Shown: positions 1 through 7,326 of the stretch, one piece after another
How the letters are laid out: each line of letters starts with the position of its first letter
Position numbering within the stretch: position 1 is the stretch's first letter
NCBI GenBank assembly: GCA_944320255.1
Contig: CALUGU010000014.1
Span: forward strand, 1-37,862
Length of the DNA stretch: 37,862 nucleotides
Direction: 5' to 3'
Source of the DNA: an uncultured Prevotella sp.
GTDB lineage: Bacteria; Bacteroidota; Bacteroidia; Bacteroidales; Bacteroidaceae
Notes under the pieces: generated by a model
What the model was told of the DNA's origin: nothing
Seen by the model: the letters and a program-made list of their open reading frames with translations, nothing else
The model's database searches: none
Position numbers and translations under genes: made by a program

Positions 1-2
1 CT

Positions 3-113
3 ATCAAGCTACTGAAGGAGCAGATAGATAGCCTGAATGCACAAATTATCCGTCTGGACTCCAATCTGAAGGACAAGGACGCTATCATAGAATTATTAAA
101 AGAAAGGAGGTAA
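3..113 (+). CDS. C-terminal end of an unidentified coiled-coil protein (5' end outside window)
   Basis: An open frame runs from the window edge to a TAA at 111-113 and gives 36 residues. The tail is rich in Leu, Ile, Lys, Glu and Asp with hydrophobic residues at heptad-like spacing (LLKEQIDSLNAQIIRL), so it most likely forms an amphipathic helix or coiled coil. It ends in KERR. Such tails occur on many DNA-binding and mobilisation proteins of Bacteroidetes mobile elements, but nothing here identifies the family. The gene is followed by nearly 490 bases without another gene, including paired repeats. The reading frame is clear but the function is unknown. Confidence 0.55.
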   Translation: MKLLKEQIDSLNAQIIRLDSNLKDKDAIIELLKERR

Positions 114-226
114 TATCAAAAGATAAAATCACCAATCGTCAAATCATCACGTGGCATCACAGGATTTTATTTATGGCGATTCAATGTTTCTCTTTGCTGT
201 ATGAATGTAATGTTTGACTGATGGCA

Positions 227-372
227 CATACAAATTACATACAAAACGTATATAAGACATTGATAATTAGTTAGTCTTATATTACAGTGGCCCAAGCTGC
301 AATAGAGAACTAAGATACATTAGAAGCAAGAACCTCACGCGAACGCCCTTAAAACGCATACAAATTACATAC
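227..372. repeat. Pair of 16-bp direct repeats, possible recombinase or regulator sites
   Basis: The 16-mer CATACAAATTACATAC occurs at 227-242 and again at 357-372, 130 bases apart. Each copy contains the pentamer CATAC twice, 11 bases apart, which is one helical turn and suits a protein binding one face of the DNA. Each copy is followed by a run of A and a short inverted repeat (TAAGAC/GTCTTA after the first; CTAAC/GTTAG after the second). The layout resembles integrase arm sites near an element end, but no integrase gene is visible, so this is inference. Confidence 0.4.
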
Positions 373-403
373 GAAAACTTTCTAACGCATTGTTAGTCAG
401 TAA

Positions 404-442
404 AGTATTAAAGAGGCGCAGGCAGCTGTGGAGGATGAATAA
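404..442 (+). other. Possible 12-codon gene tail in front of a terminator
   Basis: After an in-frame stop at 401-403 a short frame encodes SIKEAQAAVEDE and ends in TAA at 440-442, 16 bases before a strong terminator. The charged, Ala-rich sequence resembles the natural C terminus of a bacterial protein. It may be a gene tail cut off by element insertion, but it is too short to be certain. Confidence 0.2.
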
Positions 443-458
443 ATTCACATTCATAAAT

Positions 459-506
459 AAAAAGTAAAAGCGTGCGGTATGAAAATGCCGTGCGCTTTTA
501 CTTTTT
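459..506 (+). terminator. Intrinsic terminator
   Basis: A 21-bp stem (459-479 with 486-506, two mismatches that are G-U in RNA) closes a 6-base loop. The left arm begins with a run of A and the right arm ends in five T, so it can work in both directions. It separates the gene-poor left edge from the ADP-ribosylglycohydrolase gene. Confidence 0.8.
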
Positions 507-539
507 CAATAAAATGCAAGGCTTGCAAACGTTAAAGCC

Positions 540-570
540 TTGTTTCTGTCGCTTTATTTTCCTACCTTTG
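540..570 (+). promoter_or_regulatory. Bacteroidetes-type promoter of the ADP-ribosylglycohydrolase gene
   Basis: TTG at 540-542 is followed 20 bases later by TACCTTTG at 563-570, matching the Bacteroidetes primary sigma consensus (TTTG, about 19 bases, TAnnTTTG). The position places the start of transcription near 577, upstream of the ATG at 600 and downstream of an alternative in-frame ATG at 540. This decides the start codon. Confidence 0.75.
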
Positions 571-599
571 TAAAAGAAAACCTTAAACTACTGATTAAA

Positions 600-1403
600 A
601 TGAAAAAAGCAACGATATTAGGGGCAATAGCCGGCGACGTGATAGGTTCAGTTTACGAATTTCGCTCTACACGAAACTACAATTTTGAGATATTCCGCGA
701 CAATATGCGCCCCACGGACGACACGATGATGACACTTGCCGTGGCGGAATGGATTTTAACCGATGCCGAACTAAGCCACGGATGCTTGGCAAAGTTGATG
801 AGAAAATGGGGGCGCAGGTATCCGCACGCCGGTTACGGAGGAGGGTTCCGCAGATGGCTGGCCGACGAAAACGCCGGGCCTTACAACTCGTGGGGCAACG
901 GGTCGGCGATGAGAGTGTCGCCCGTGGGCTTCGCCTTCGACACCCTTGAAGAGACGCTAAGGGTCGCGAAAATATCAGCGGAAGTCACGCATAACCACCC
1001 TGAAGGCATAAAAGGCGCCCAAGCAACGGCGGCGGCCATATTCCTCGCCCGCACGGGAAGCTCTAAAGAGGAAATAAGGAAATACATAACTGACACGTTC
1101 GGATACGACCTTGACAGGAAATGCGCCGACATACGTTTGCATTACAGGTTTTATGTCAGCTGCCAGGAAAGCGTGCCGCAATCAATCTGCGCCTTTATGG
1201 ACAGCGTTGACTATGAAAGCGCATTGAGGGAAACTGTTTCGCTTGGAGGCGACGCCGACACGATGGGCGCGATAACCGGCGGCATAGCGTGCGCGTTTTA
1301 CAAGGGGATGCCTGACGGGATTTTCGATTTCACCTTGTCGAAACTCAATGACGACATGACGCAACTGCTAAACGAATTTGACGCGAAGTTCACGAACATA
1401 TAA
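600..1403 (+). CDS. ADP-ribosylglycohydrolase family protein (DraG-like)
   Basis: A protein of 267 residues in the DraG/ARH fold, which removes ADP-ribose from proteins or small molecules using two Mg2+ ions. The N terminus carries the typical GAIAGDVIGS, then the metal-binding TDDT at residues 39-42, a central HNHPEG at 131-136 followed by an Ala-rich helix, and the C-terminal metal motif GGDADTMGAITGG at about 216-228. All expected metal-binding acids are present. The start at 600 is chosen because the promoter covers the upstream ATG. The gene for a small membrane protein begins 41 bases downstream on the same strand, so they may be co-transcribed. The physiological substrate cannot be read from sequence. 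Confidence 0.9.
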   Translation: MKKATILGAIAGDVIGSVYEFRSTRNYNFEIFRDNMRPTDDTMMTLAVAEWILTDAELSHGCLAKLMRKWGRRYPHAGYGGGFRRWLADENAGPYNSWGNGSAMRVSPVGFAFDTLEETLRVAKISAEVTHNHPEGIKGAQATAAAIFLARTGSSKEEIRKYITDTFGYDLDRKCADIRLHYRFYVSCQESVPQSICAFMDSVDYESALRETVSLGGDADTMGAITGGIACAFYKGMPDGIFDFTLSKLNDDMTQLLNEFDAKFTNI

Positions 1404-1444
1404 TGACATGACGCCACCAGGCATGACAAAAATGACGAAACAAG

Positions 1445-2008
1445 ATGGAAACATTTATAACAGTATTGGTTCTCACAGCCATATATTCGGGCATCTGCAC
1501 CTGGCAGTGGATACGCTACCGCAAGAGCAAGGCGCAAGGAGACAGCGGAAGCCAGCAAAAGCTCAAGATTATAGACACTCTTGCCGACGCGCTGAAAGGC
1601 CTGTCGTGCAAATACGAAATTGACGAGAAGGACACGTCAATATCCTTCATCTTCCAAGGTGAGCATTTCATAGCGTATGATTTGGGCGACGAAAGCCCGT
1701 TTATAACCATCGCCGACACGTGGTGGTATGAGTCGCCTTTGGACGACATCGAAAACCTCGCACTGATGCGCAGGGCTGTGAACGACTGCAATTTCAACTC
1801 TTCGGCTACATTGCTCTATTCCATAAACACAGAAAACAAGACGGTTGGCCTGCATACGAGGATTACCATCCTATGGCTTCAACAAATTCCGAACATAAAA
1901 GATTATCTCGTTGCAATATTGAACCAGTTGCTTAGATGTCATCATTTGTTCTTCAACAAGATGGAAGAACTCAGGCGGTTGGATCATAAAGCGAGCCAAA
2001 AGGAATGA
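1445..2008 (+). CDS. Small membrane-anchored protein with a YbjN-like domain
   Basis: A protein of 187 residues with a single N-terminal membrane segment (residues about 3-20, ending at WIRYRKSK), after which the rest should lie on the cytoplasmic side. The soluble part has alternating strands and helices (KYEIDEKDTSISFIFQG, then a Trp-rich turn ADTWWYESP) that recall YbjN or type III secretion chaperone-like domains. That resemblance is weak and the function is unknown. It lies 41 bases after the ADP-ribosylglycohydrolase gene and is followed by a perfect bidirectional terminator, so the two form a likely two-gene operon. Confidence 0.75.
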   Translation: METFITVLVLTAIYSGICTWQWIRYRKSKAQGDSGSQQKLKIIDTLADALKGLSCKYEIDEKDTSISFIFQGEHFIAYDLGDESPFITIADTWWYESPLDDIENLALMRRAVNDCNFNSSATLLYSINTENKTVGLHTRITILWLQQIPNIKDYLVAILNQLLRCHHLFFNKMEELRRLDHKASQKE

Positions 2009-2013
2009 ACAAT

Positions 2014-2048
2014 AAATCCGCCAAAAGCATACAGCCTTTGGCGGATTT
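2014..2048. terminator. Bidirectional intrinsic terminator
   Basis: A perfect 12-bp stem (2014-2025 with 2037-2048) with A-rich and T-rich flanks lies between two convergent genes, the small membrane protein and the OmpH-like lipoprotein, and can serve both. Confidence 0.9.
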
Positions 2049-2069
2049 TCACCTATTCAATAACGATGT

Positions 2070-2669
2070 TTACTTTGACTTCTTGGCAGGAGCGGGCTTG
2101 TAAGCCTTGTTCAAGCCAGCAATGACTTCGTTGGTGATGTCATACGCCTTGTCGGCATAAAGGATGTTATCACCTGCCTTGCTGAGGATGAGCGCATATT
2201 TCTTGTCTTTGTTATATACTGCAAGGTAATGCTGGATGCTGTCGCGGAGAGCCTTGTTGAACTTCTCGGTCTCGGCCTGGAACTCGTTGCCAAGCCTCTG
2301 CTGCAATTCCCTCAAGTCGGCATCCTGCTTCTGCAAACCGGCCTGTACGGCTTCAGCCTGCTGCTGTGTGTACTTGTTGTTCTGGATGTCCTGCTGAAAC
2401 TTTGCTACAGCATTTTGCAGCGAACGCCCCTTGGCGTTTATCGTGTTTTGGATGTTTTGGCTTTTCTTCTCAAGGATGAGAGAATGTTCCTTGCAGAACT
2501 TATACTGTGACATTATTGAATCCACCTCGATGTAAGCTATCTTCATTTCAGAGCTTGCCTCTTGAGCCGCAGCCGGCTTCTCGTCCACTTTCGGAGCTTG
2601 ATTGTTGCACGAGGTCACGGCCAACGACATCATCGCCACAACGGCCGCCGAAAAAACAACTTTTCTCAT
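2070..2669 (-). CDS. OmpH/Skp-family periplasmic lipoprotein
   Basis: A protein of 199 residues. The N terminus is a lipoprotein signal peptide (MRKVVFSAAVVAMMSLAVTS followed by the lipidated Cys21). A linker rich in Ala, Pro and Glu follows, then the OmpH/Skp domain opening with MKIAYIEVDSIMSQY and continuing as a long Gln-rich coiled coil. Skp-like proteins are periplasmic chaperones that hold outer-membrane proteins in solution with coiled-coil tentacles. A lipidated form anchored to a membrane is a variant. The start at 2669 is preferred over an upstream ATG because only it places the signal peptide at the N terminus. A clear promoter lies about 110 bases upstream. Single-gene unit ending at a shared terminator. 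Confidence 0.88.
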   Translation of the reverse strand: MRKVVFSAAVVAMMSLAVTSCNNQAPKVDEKPAAAQEASSEMKIAYIEVDSIMSQYKFCKEHSLILEKKSQNIQNTINAKGRSLQNAVAKFQQDIQNNKYTQQQAEAVQAGLQKQDADLRELQQRLGNEFQAETEKFNKALRDSIQHYLAVYNKDKKYALILSKAGDNILYADKAYDITNEVIAGLNKAYKPAPAKKSK

Positions 2670-2777
2670 ACTTTGTTTATTGTTATTATTTGGTTCTACT
2701 TTCACTTTACAACGCAATAGCAATTATTAACATACTTAAAATGAAAATCTCTGCCATTTTTCTTACTTTTGCCGTTG

Positions 2778-2808
2778 CAAAGATAGTGCAAAAAATCGAG
2801 TAAGCAAA
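2778..2808 (-). promoter_or_regulatory. Promoter of the OmpH-like lipoprotein gene
   Basis: Read on the minus strand, TTTG (2805-2808) and TATCTTTG (2778-2785) are separated by exactly 19 bases, a full match to the Bacteroidetes consensus. The leader to the ATG at 2669 would be about 100 nt. Confidence 0.8.
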
Positions 2809-2887
2809 TTAAAGTAATAACTTTATAGCCCGACATTGTAAATAATCTTATGTCTTAACACAACATTATAAAAATATTTGATAAATA

Positions 2888-4348
2888 ATGGACAAAATTG
2901 AATTAAAACCGCGATGCGTCTTTGAACAATTCGCTAAAATCAACAAAATCCCGCGCCCGTCGAAGCACGAGGAAAAGATGATTGAGTTCCTGAAGAAATT
3001 CGGCGAAGACCTTAACCTTGAAACCAACGTTGATGAAACCGGCAATGTAATCATAAAAAAAGCCGCATCGAATGGGTATGAAAACAGGAAGACAACCATA
3101 CTGCAAAGCCACATGGACATGGTATGCGACAAACTGGTTGACGTAGACATTGACTTTACAAAAGACCCGATAGAGACATACGTTGACGGCGAATGGCTTA
3201 AAGCCAAAGGCACGACTCTCGGAGCCGACGACGGTATTGGGTGCGCAATACAAATGGCTGTTTTGGCCGATGACACTCTTGAACACGGGCCGATAGAATG
3301 CGTGTTCACAAGAGACGAGGAGACAGGCCTCACTGGTGCGGAAGGGATGAAAGCAGGTTTCATGACAGGCGACATGCTCATCAACCTTGACAGCGAAGAC
3401 GAAGGACAATTCTTCATCAGCTGTGCCGGCGGCATGACAACCCGTGCCAAATTCCAATTCAACAAAGAGGCTGCACCTGAAGATTACTTCTTCATGAAGC
3501 TCTCGCTCAAAGGCCTCCACGGCGGACACAGCGGCGACGACATCAATAAAAAATACGCCAACGGAATAAAACTGCTGACAAGGTTCATATATATGATGAA
3601 CGAAAAATACGGCGTCCGCTTGGCAAGTTTCAATTCAGGCCGTATGCACAACGCCATCCCACGCGACGGAGTTGTCGTTTTCGCTGTACCCAACGACGCA
3701 AAAGAAGACGTCAGGGTGGCTATAAACGTATTTGCCAAAGACGTTGAAGACGAGTTCCACGTAACGGAAGACAACATCCAATTCAACTTGGAAAGCTGCG
3801 ACGCAGAACCTGTAATGCCAAAAACGACAAGCGACAACATCATCGCCGCATTGCAAGCCGTAGACAACGGGCCTTATTCAATGTGCCAAGACAAGGCGTT
3901 GGCGTGGATGGTGGAAACTTCGAGCAACGTAGCAAGCGTCACAACCACCGACACGGATGTCACCGTGGTTGCATCGCAACGCTCAAACGTGATGAGCAAC
4001 CTGACAAATATGGGCAATACGGTGAAAGCCGCATTCACACTTGCCGGAGCAGAAGTTACGCAAGGCGACAAATACCCTGCTTGGAAAATGAACACCAACA
4101 GCGAGCTTACAGGCATTGTCGTAGACACTTACAAGAAATTGTTCGGCAAAGAGCCAAAGGTCATCGGCATACACGCAGGACTTGAATGCGGGTTGTTCTC
4201 TGAGAAGTATCCCCACCTTGACATGGTTTCAATGGGGCCGACTCTCCGAGGCGTACATTCTCCTGAAGAGCGTCTGTTAATCCCGACAGTGCAAACGGTA
4301 TGGGATCACCTGTTGGAAATACTGAAAAACATTCCTGAAAAGAAATAA
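2888..4348 (+). CDS. pepD: Aminoacyl-histidine dipeptidase (M20 family peptidase D)
   Basis: A protein of 486 residues, the usual length for PepD (carnosinase-like beta-Ala-His dipeptidase). This cytosolic di-zinc enzyme hydrolyses Xaa-His and other unusual dipeptides. Metal and catalytic motifs are in order: SHMDMV with His75 and Asp77, LGADDGIG with the bridging Asp near 114-115, RDEETG with the catalytic Glu pair 144-145, and LINLDSED with Asp168. A lid or dimerisation domain follows, with the HGGHSGDDI motif near 211-219. The C-terminal part has GIHAGLECG and a late His-containing motif (RGVHSPEERL). The gene stands alone with its own terminator downstream. No clear TAnnTTTG box could be placed upstream. 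Confidence 0.95.
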   Translation: MDKIELKPRCVFEQFAKINKIPRPSKHEEKMIEFLKKFGEDLNLETNVDETGNVIIKKAASNGYENRKTTILQSHMDMVCDKLVDVDIDFTKDPIETYVDGEWLKAKGTTLGADDGIGCAIQMAVLADDTLEHGPIECVFTRDEETGLTGAEGMKAGFMTGDMLINLDSEDEGQFFISCAGGMTTRAKFQFNKEAAPEDYFFMKLSLKGLHGGHSGDDINKKYANGIKLLTRFIYMMNEKYGVRLASFNSGRMHNAIPRDGVVVFAVPNDAKEDVRVAINVFAKDVEDEFHVTEDNIQFNLESCDAEPVMPKTTSDNIIAALQAVDNGPYSMCQDKALAWMVETSSNVASVTTTDTDVTVVASQRSNVMSNLTNMGNTVKAAFTLAGAEVTQGDKYPAWKMNTNSELTGIVVDTYKKLFGKEPKVIGIHAGLECGLFSEKYPHLDMVSMGPTLRGVHSPEERLLIPTVQTVWDHLLEILKNIPEKK

Positions 4349-4361
4349 GAACGACTAAAGG

Positions 4362-4410
4362 AAGGTGAGAAAACTACGGCCACGCTTATGGCAAACAATT
4401 TTCTCACCTT
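4362..4410 (+). terminator. Intrinsic terminator after pepD
   Basis: A perfect 12-bp stem (4362-4373 with 4399-4410) ends in a short T run and starts 14 bases after the pepD stop. It also covers the first codons of an alternative upstream start of the next gene, which argues for the later start at 4446. Confidence 0.8.
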
Positions 4411-4445
4411 TCATAATTTATATCTTCCGGAAAACAAAAAGAATT

Positions 4446-4802
4446 ATGAACATAAAAATAAAATCAGTTGTTTTATTAACAGCATTGGCCGCTTTATGCG
4501 GTTGCGGCCCGCAGCATAAAGCAGAGAACACCGTTGAAGACTTTCTCGAAAACAACATGAAAGCAGACGGTTATACTGTAATGTTCACAAAACTTGACTC
4601 CACGCGCCACGTCGCAGACAGCGCGATACACGCAATGAGGGCAAAAGCCGAGAAAAGCGTGAACTTCAACAAAGGCATAAAATACGGCCAAACAGGGAAA
4701 CAATATCAATACATAAAAACAAAGATCTGCATCGGCAAAGACACATTAGACCGGACGTTCTACCTGCAACCGGACCTGACTAAAGTAGTAGCCTTCAAAT
4801 GA
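4446..4802 (+). CDS. Small lipoprotein of unknown function
   Basis: A protein of 118 residues with a lipoprotein signal peptide (MNIKIKSVVLLTALAALCGC, lipidated at Cys20). The mature part has an amphipathic start (AENTVEDFLENNM), then alternating charged strands (YTVMFTKLDSTRHV and KTKICIGKDTLDRTFYLQPD). It would sit in the periplasm anchored to a membrane. No family is recognised. The start was chosen because it begins the signal peptide and lies after the pepD terminator. It lies between two housekeeping genes and seems to be transcribed alone. Confidence 0.75.
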   Translation: MNIKIKSVVLLTALAALCGCGPQHKAENTVEDFLENNMKADGYTVMFTKLDSTRHVADSAIHAMRAKAEKSVNFNKGIKYGQTGKQYQYIKTKICIGKDTLDRTFYLQPDLTKVVAFK

Positions 4803-4896
4803 GGCTACGACAACAAAATAAAGACCAAGTTCTACAAGCAAAAACAAACAGACTTCATAAAAAACCACTACACATTACCCTATAAGTTACGCCATA

Positions 4897-4904
4897 TTAC
4901 CTTT
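4897..4904 (+). promoter_or_regulatory. Likely -7 box of the htpG promoter
   Basis: TACCTTTG at 4897-4904 matches the Bacteroidetes -7 element and lies about 50 bases before the htpG start. The expected TTTG about 20 bases upstream is not clear (only ATTA is seen), so the promoter may be weak or may need an activator. Confidence 0.5.
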
Positions 4905-4957
4905 GGCACGAATTTTGCTTGTCTGTTGACAAACAAAGAACCATAAAACATATAATT

Positions 4958-7012
4958 ATGCAAAAAGGTAATATAGGAGTAACGACGGAAAACATTTTCC
5001 CTGTCATCAAGAAATTCTTGTATTCAGACCATGAGATTTTCCTCCGTGAGATGGTCAGCAACGCCATAGACGCGACGCAGAAGCTGAAGACGCTGGCGGA
5101 AAAGGGCGAGTTCAAAGGAGAACTTGGCGACTTGACCGTGCACATCACATTGGACGAAAAGAACAAGACGCTGACGATAAGCGACCGGGGCATCGGCATG
5201 ACCGAGGAGGAAATCGACAAGTACATCAACCAGATAGCTTTCTCCGGCGTTAATGACTTCCTTAATAAATACAAAGACAACGCCAACGCCATAATAGGCC
5301 ATTTCGGACTGGGTTTCTACAGTGCGTTCATGGTGAGCGACAAGGTTGAAATCATCACGAAGAGCTATAAGGAGGGGGCTAAAGCCGTGAAATGGAGCTG
5401 CGACGGAAGCCCGGAGTTTGAGATTGACGACGCTGAAAAGGCCGACCGTGGCTCTGACATCATCCTGCACATAGCCGACGACTGCAAGGAGTTCCTTGAA
5501 AAGAGCCGCATACAGGCGTTGCTCAACAAGTATTGCAAGTTCATGCCCGTGCCCGTGGCTTTCGGTAAAAAGACCGAATGGAAAGACGGGAAGCAGGTGG
5601 AAACGGCGGAGGACAACATCGTAAACGACGTGGAACCGCTGTGGACAAAGACGCCAAGCACGCTGAAAGACGAGGACTATAAAAAGTTCTACCACGAGCT
5701 TTACCCGATGCAGGACGACCCGTTGTTCTGGATTCACTTGAATGTTGACTATCCGTTCAACCTTACCGGCATCCTGTATTTCCCACGGATAAAGTCTAAC
5801 ATCGACCTGCAACGCAACAAAATCCAGCTTTATTGCAACCAGGTGTTCGTAACCGACCAGGTGGAAGGCATCGTGCCCGACTTCCTGACACTGCTGCACG
5901 GCGTCATCGACTCGCCCGACATCCCGCTTAACGTAAGCCGCAGCTACCTGCAAAGCGACGGCGACGTGAAGAAGATTTCGACATACATCACGAAGAAGGT
6001 GGCTGACAGGCTTAACAGCATATTCAAGGAAAACCGTAAAGAATATGAAGAGAAATGGGACGACCTCAAGTTGTTCATCAATTACGGTATGCTTTCACAG
6101 GAAGACTTCTACGACCGCGCCAAGGACTTTGCGCTCTTCAAGGACGTGGAAGGCAAGCACTTCACCCTGGACGAGTACAAGACGCTGATAAAGGACAACC
6201 AGACCGACAAGGACGGGCAGCTGATTTACCTCTACGCCACCGACAAAGAGGAACAATACTCATACATCGAGGCTGCCAAGGACAAAGGCTACAGCGTGCT
6301 GCTGCTTGACGGCCAGCTTGACGTCCCGGCTGTGTCGATGTTCGAGCAGAAGTTTGAAAAGAGCCGCTTCATGCGTGTTGACAGCGACATCATCGACCGA
6401 ATAATAGTAAAAGAGGACGTCAAGAAAAACGAACTTGACAGCGACCAGACTGACAACCTGTCATCGGCTTTCCGCTCGCAAATGCCAAAAATCGAGAAGG
6501 CTGAATTTAGCGTTGAAGTGCAGTCGCTCGGCGAAAGCGCGCAACCCGTGATGATAACGCAGAGCGAATATATGCGCCGAATGAAGGACATCAGCCGTTA
6601 CCAGAGTGGAATGAGCTTCTACGCACAAATGCCTGACAGCTACAGCCTTGTGCTCAACAGCGACCATCCGCTCATCAAAGGCATACTTGAGGACGAGGAC
6701 GCCAAGTGCGGCGAAGCCCTCAAGCCGGTGATCAGCGAGATTAAAGGCCAGCAGGCCCGCCTGTCGGCATTGCACCAGAACCAGAGCAAGAAGAAGCCAG
6801 AGGAAGTGACACAGGAGGAGAAGGACGACCTGACGAACACTGAAAAGGCCTTGCAGGAGCAGCGCAGCAAGAAACAGCAAATAATCGCAGACTATGCGAA
6901 GGGCAACAAGGTGCTGCACCAGCTCATCGACCTCGCCCTGCTGCAAAACGGAATGCTGAAAGGCCCGGCACTTAGCGAGTTTGTAAAACGCTCTGTGTCA
7001 ATGATAAAATAA
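4958..7012 (+). CDS. htpG: Molecular chaperone HtpG (bacterial Hsp90)
   Basis: A cytosolic ATP-driven chaperone of 684 residues, slightly longer than E. coli HtpG, as is normal in Bacteroidetes. The N-terminal GHKL ATPase domain shows LREMVSNAIDA (Glu31, Asn35, Asp38), SDRGIGMT (Asp76, Gly78, Gly80) and the lid motif GHFGLGFYSAFMV. The middle domain carries the conserved PLWTKTPS and NVSRSYLQ segments, including the catalytic-loop Arg. The C-terminal dimerisation domain follows a charged Lys/Glu/Gln-rich stretch (KKKPEEVTQEEKDD). The start at 4958 gives the canonical short N terminus before GVTTENIFPV. Single-gene unit with a strong terminator. Confidence 0.97.
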   Translation: MQKGNIGVTTENIFPVIKKFLYSDHEIFLREMVSNAIDATQKLKTLAEKGEFKGELGDLTVHITLDEKNKTLTISDRGIGMTEEEIDKYINQIAFSGVNDFLNKYKDNANAIIGHFGLGFYSAFMVSDKVEIITKSYKEGAKAVKWSCDGSPEFEIDDAEKADRGSDIILHIADDCKEFLEKSRIQALLNKYCKFMPVPVAFGKKTEWKDGKQVETAEDNIVNDVEPLWTKTPSTLKDEDYKKFYHELYPMQDDPLFWIHLNVDYPFNLTGILYFPRIKSNIDLQRNKIQLYCNQVFVTDQVEGIVPDFLTLLHGVIDSPDIPLNVSRSYLQSDGDVKKISTYITKKVADRLNSIFKENRKEYEEKWDDLKLFINYGMLSQEDFYDRAKDFALFKDVEGKHFTLDEYKTLIKDNQTDKDGQLIYLYATDKEEQYSYIEAAKDKGYSVLLLDGQLDVPAVSMFEQKFEKSRFMRVDSDIIDRIIVKEDVKKNELDSDQTDNLSSAFRSQMPKIEKAEFSVEVQSLGESAQPVMITQSEYMRRMKDISRYQSGMSFYAQMPDSYSLVLNSDHPLIKGILEDEDAKCGEALKPVISEIKGQQARLSALHQNQSKKKPEEVTQEEKDDLTNTEKALQEQRSKKQQIIADYAKGNKVLHQLIDLALLQNGMLKGPALSEFVKRSVSMIK

Positions 7013-7038
7013 ACAGACGCCACACGGTTGGGACCATG

Positions 7039-7078
7039 CGGGCGTGAAAGCTGCAACGGCTTTCACGCCCGTTTTTTT
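7039..7078 (+). terminator. Intrinsic terminator of htpG
   Basis: A perfect 13-bp GC-rich stem (7039-7051 with 7059-7071) is followed by seven T. It starts 26 bases after the htpG stop. Confidence 0.95.
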
Positions 7079-7110
7079 GTCACCCGCATCCGCACCGCGC
7101 AACACGCCGT

Positions 7111-7201
7111 TGCAAAAGACCGTCATTCGCACTGCAAAAGGCCGTAAACGAGGCTGCAAAAGACCGTTTCTTGCAACGCAAAAAGCCGTCTCTTACAATG
7201 C
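7111..7201. repeat. Four tandem degenerate 22-23-bp repeats
   Basis: Units beginning TGCAAAAGRCCGT or close variants start near 7111, 7133, 7155 and 7177, a period of 22-23 bases. The 12-13-base head is conserved and the rest varies. Half of the period is one helical turn. No coding capacity is evident. The block sits between the htpG terminator and an orphan terminator in front of feoAB. Function unknown; a protein-binding array or short repeat family are both possible. Confidence 0.65.
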
Positions 7202-7264
7202 GCGGCGACAGGCATGGCCCCGCAACCTTGCAAAACATCACCATTATTAGGTATTTTATGAGAG

Positions 7265-7289
7265 AGCCGACAATAAGTCGGCTTTTTTT
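7265..7289 (+). terminator. Orphan intrinsic terminator upstream of feoAB
   Basis: A 7-bp stem (7265-7271 with 7277-7283) with a 5-base loop is followed by six or more T. There is no gene between it and the previous terminator at 7039-7078, so it either ends a short non-coding transcript or acts as an attenuator. A -7 box lies directly downstream. Confidence 0.7.
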
Positions 7290-7291
7290 GT

Positions 7292-7299
7292 TACTTTTG
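7292..7299 (+). promoter_or_regulatory. Likely -7 box of the feoAB promoter
   Basis: TACTTTTG at 7292-7299 lies 27 bases before the feoAB start and directly after the orphan terminator. A clear TTTG upstream is lacking because that space is occupied by the hairpin. No Fur-like palindrome is evident. Confidence 0.5.
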
Positions 7300-7326
7300 C
7301 ATTGCCTAAAAGATAATGGACAAAAA

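Noticed and set aside
5024-5953. Long open frame antisense to htpG
   Set aside because: It lies wholly within htpG on the other strand and its product (many Val, Leu, His) is a mirror of htpG codon usage. No promoter or domain supports it.
7111-7201. Short CRISPR array
   Set aside because: Repeat heads are only 12-13 bases with gaps of about 10 bases and are imperfect; there are no cas genes.
7171-7326. Extended N terminus of FeoAB
   Set aside because: The extra codons run through the terminator hairpin and promoter; the FeoA domain begins at 7327.
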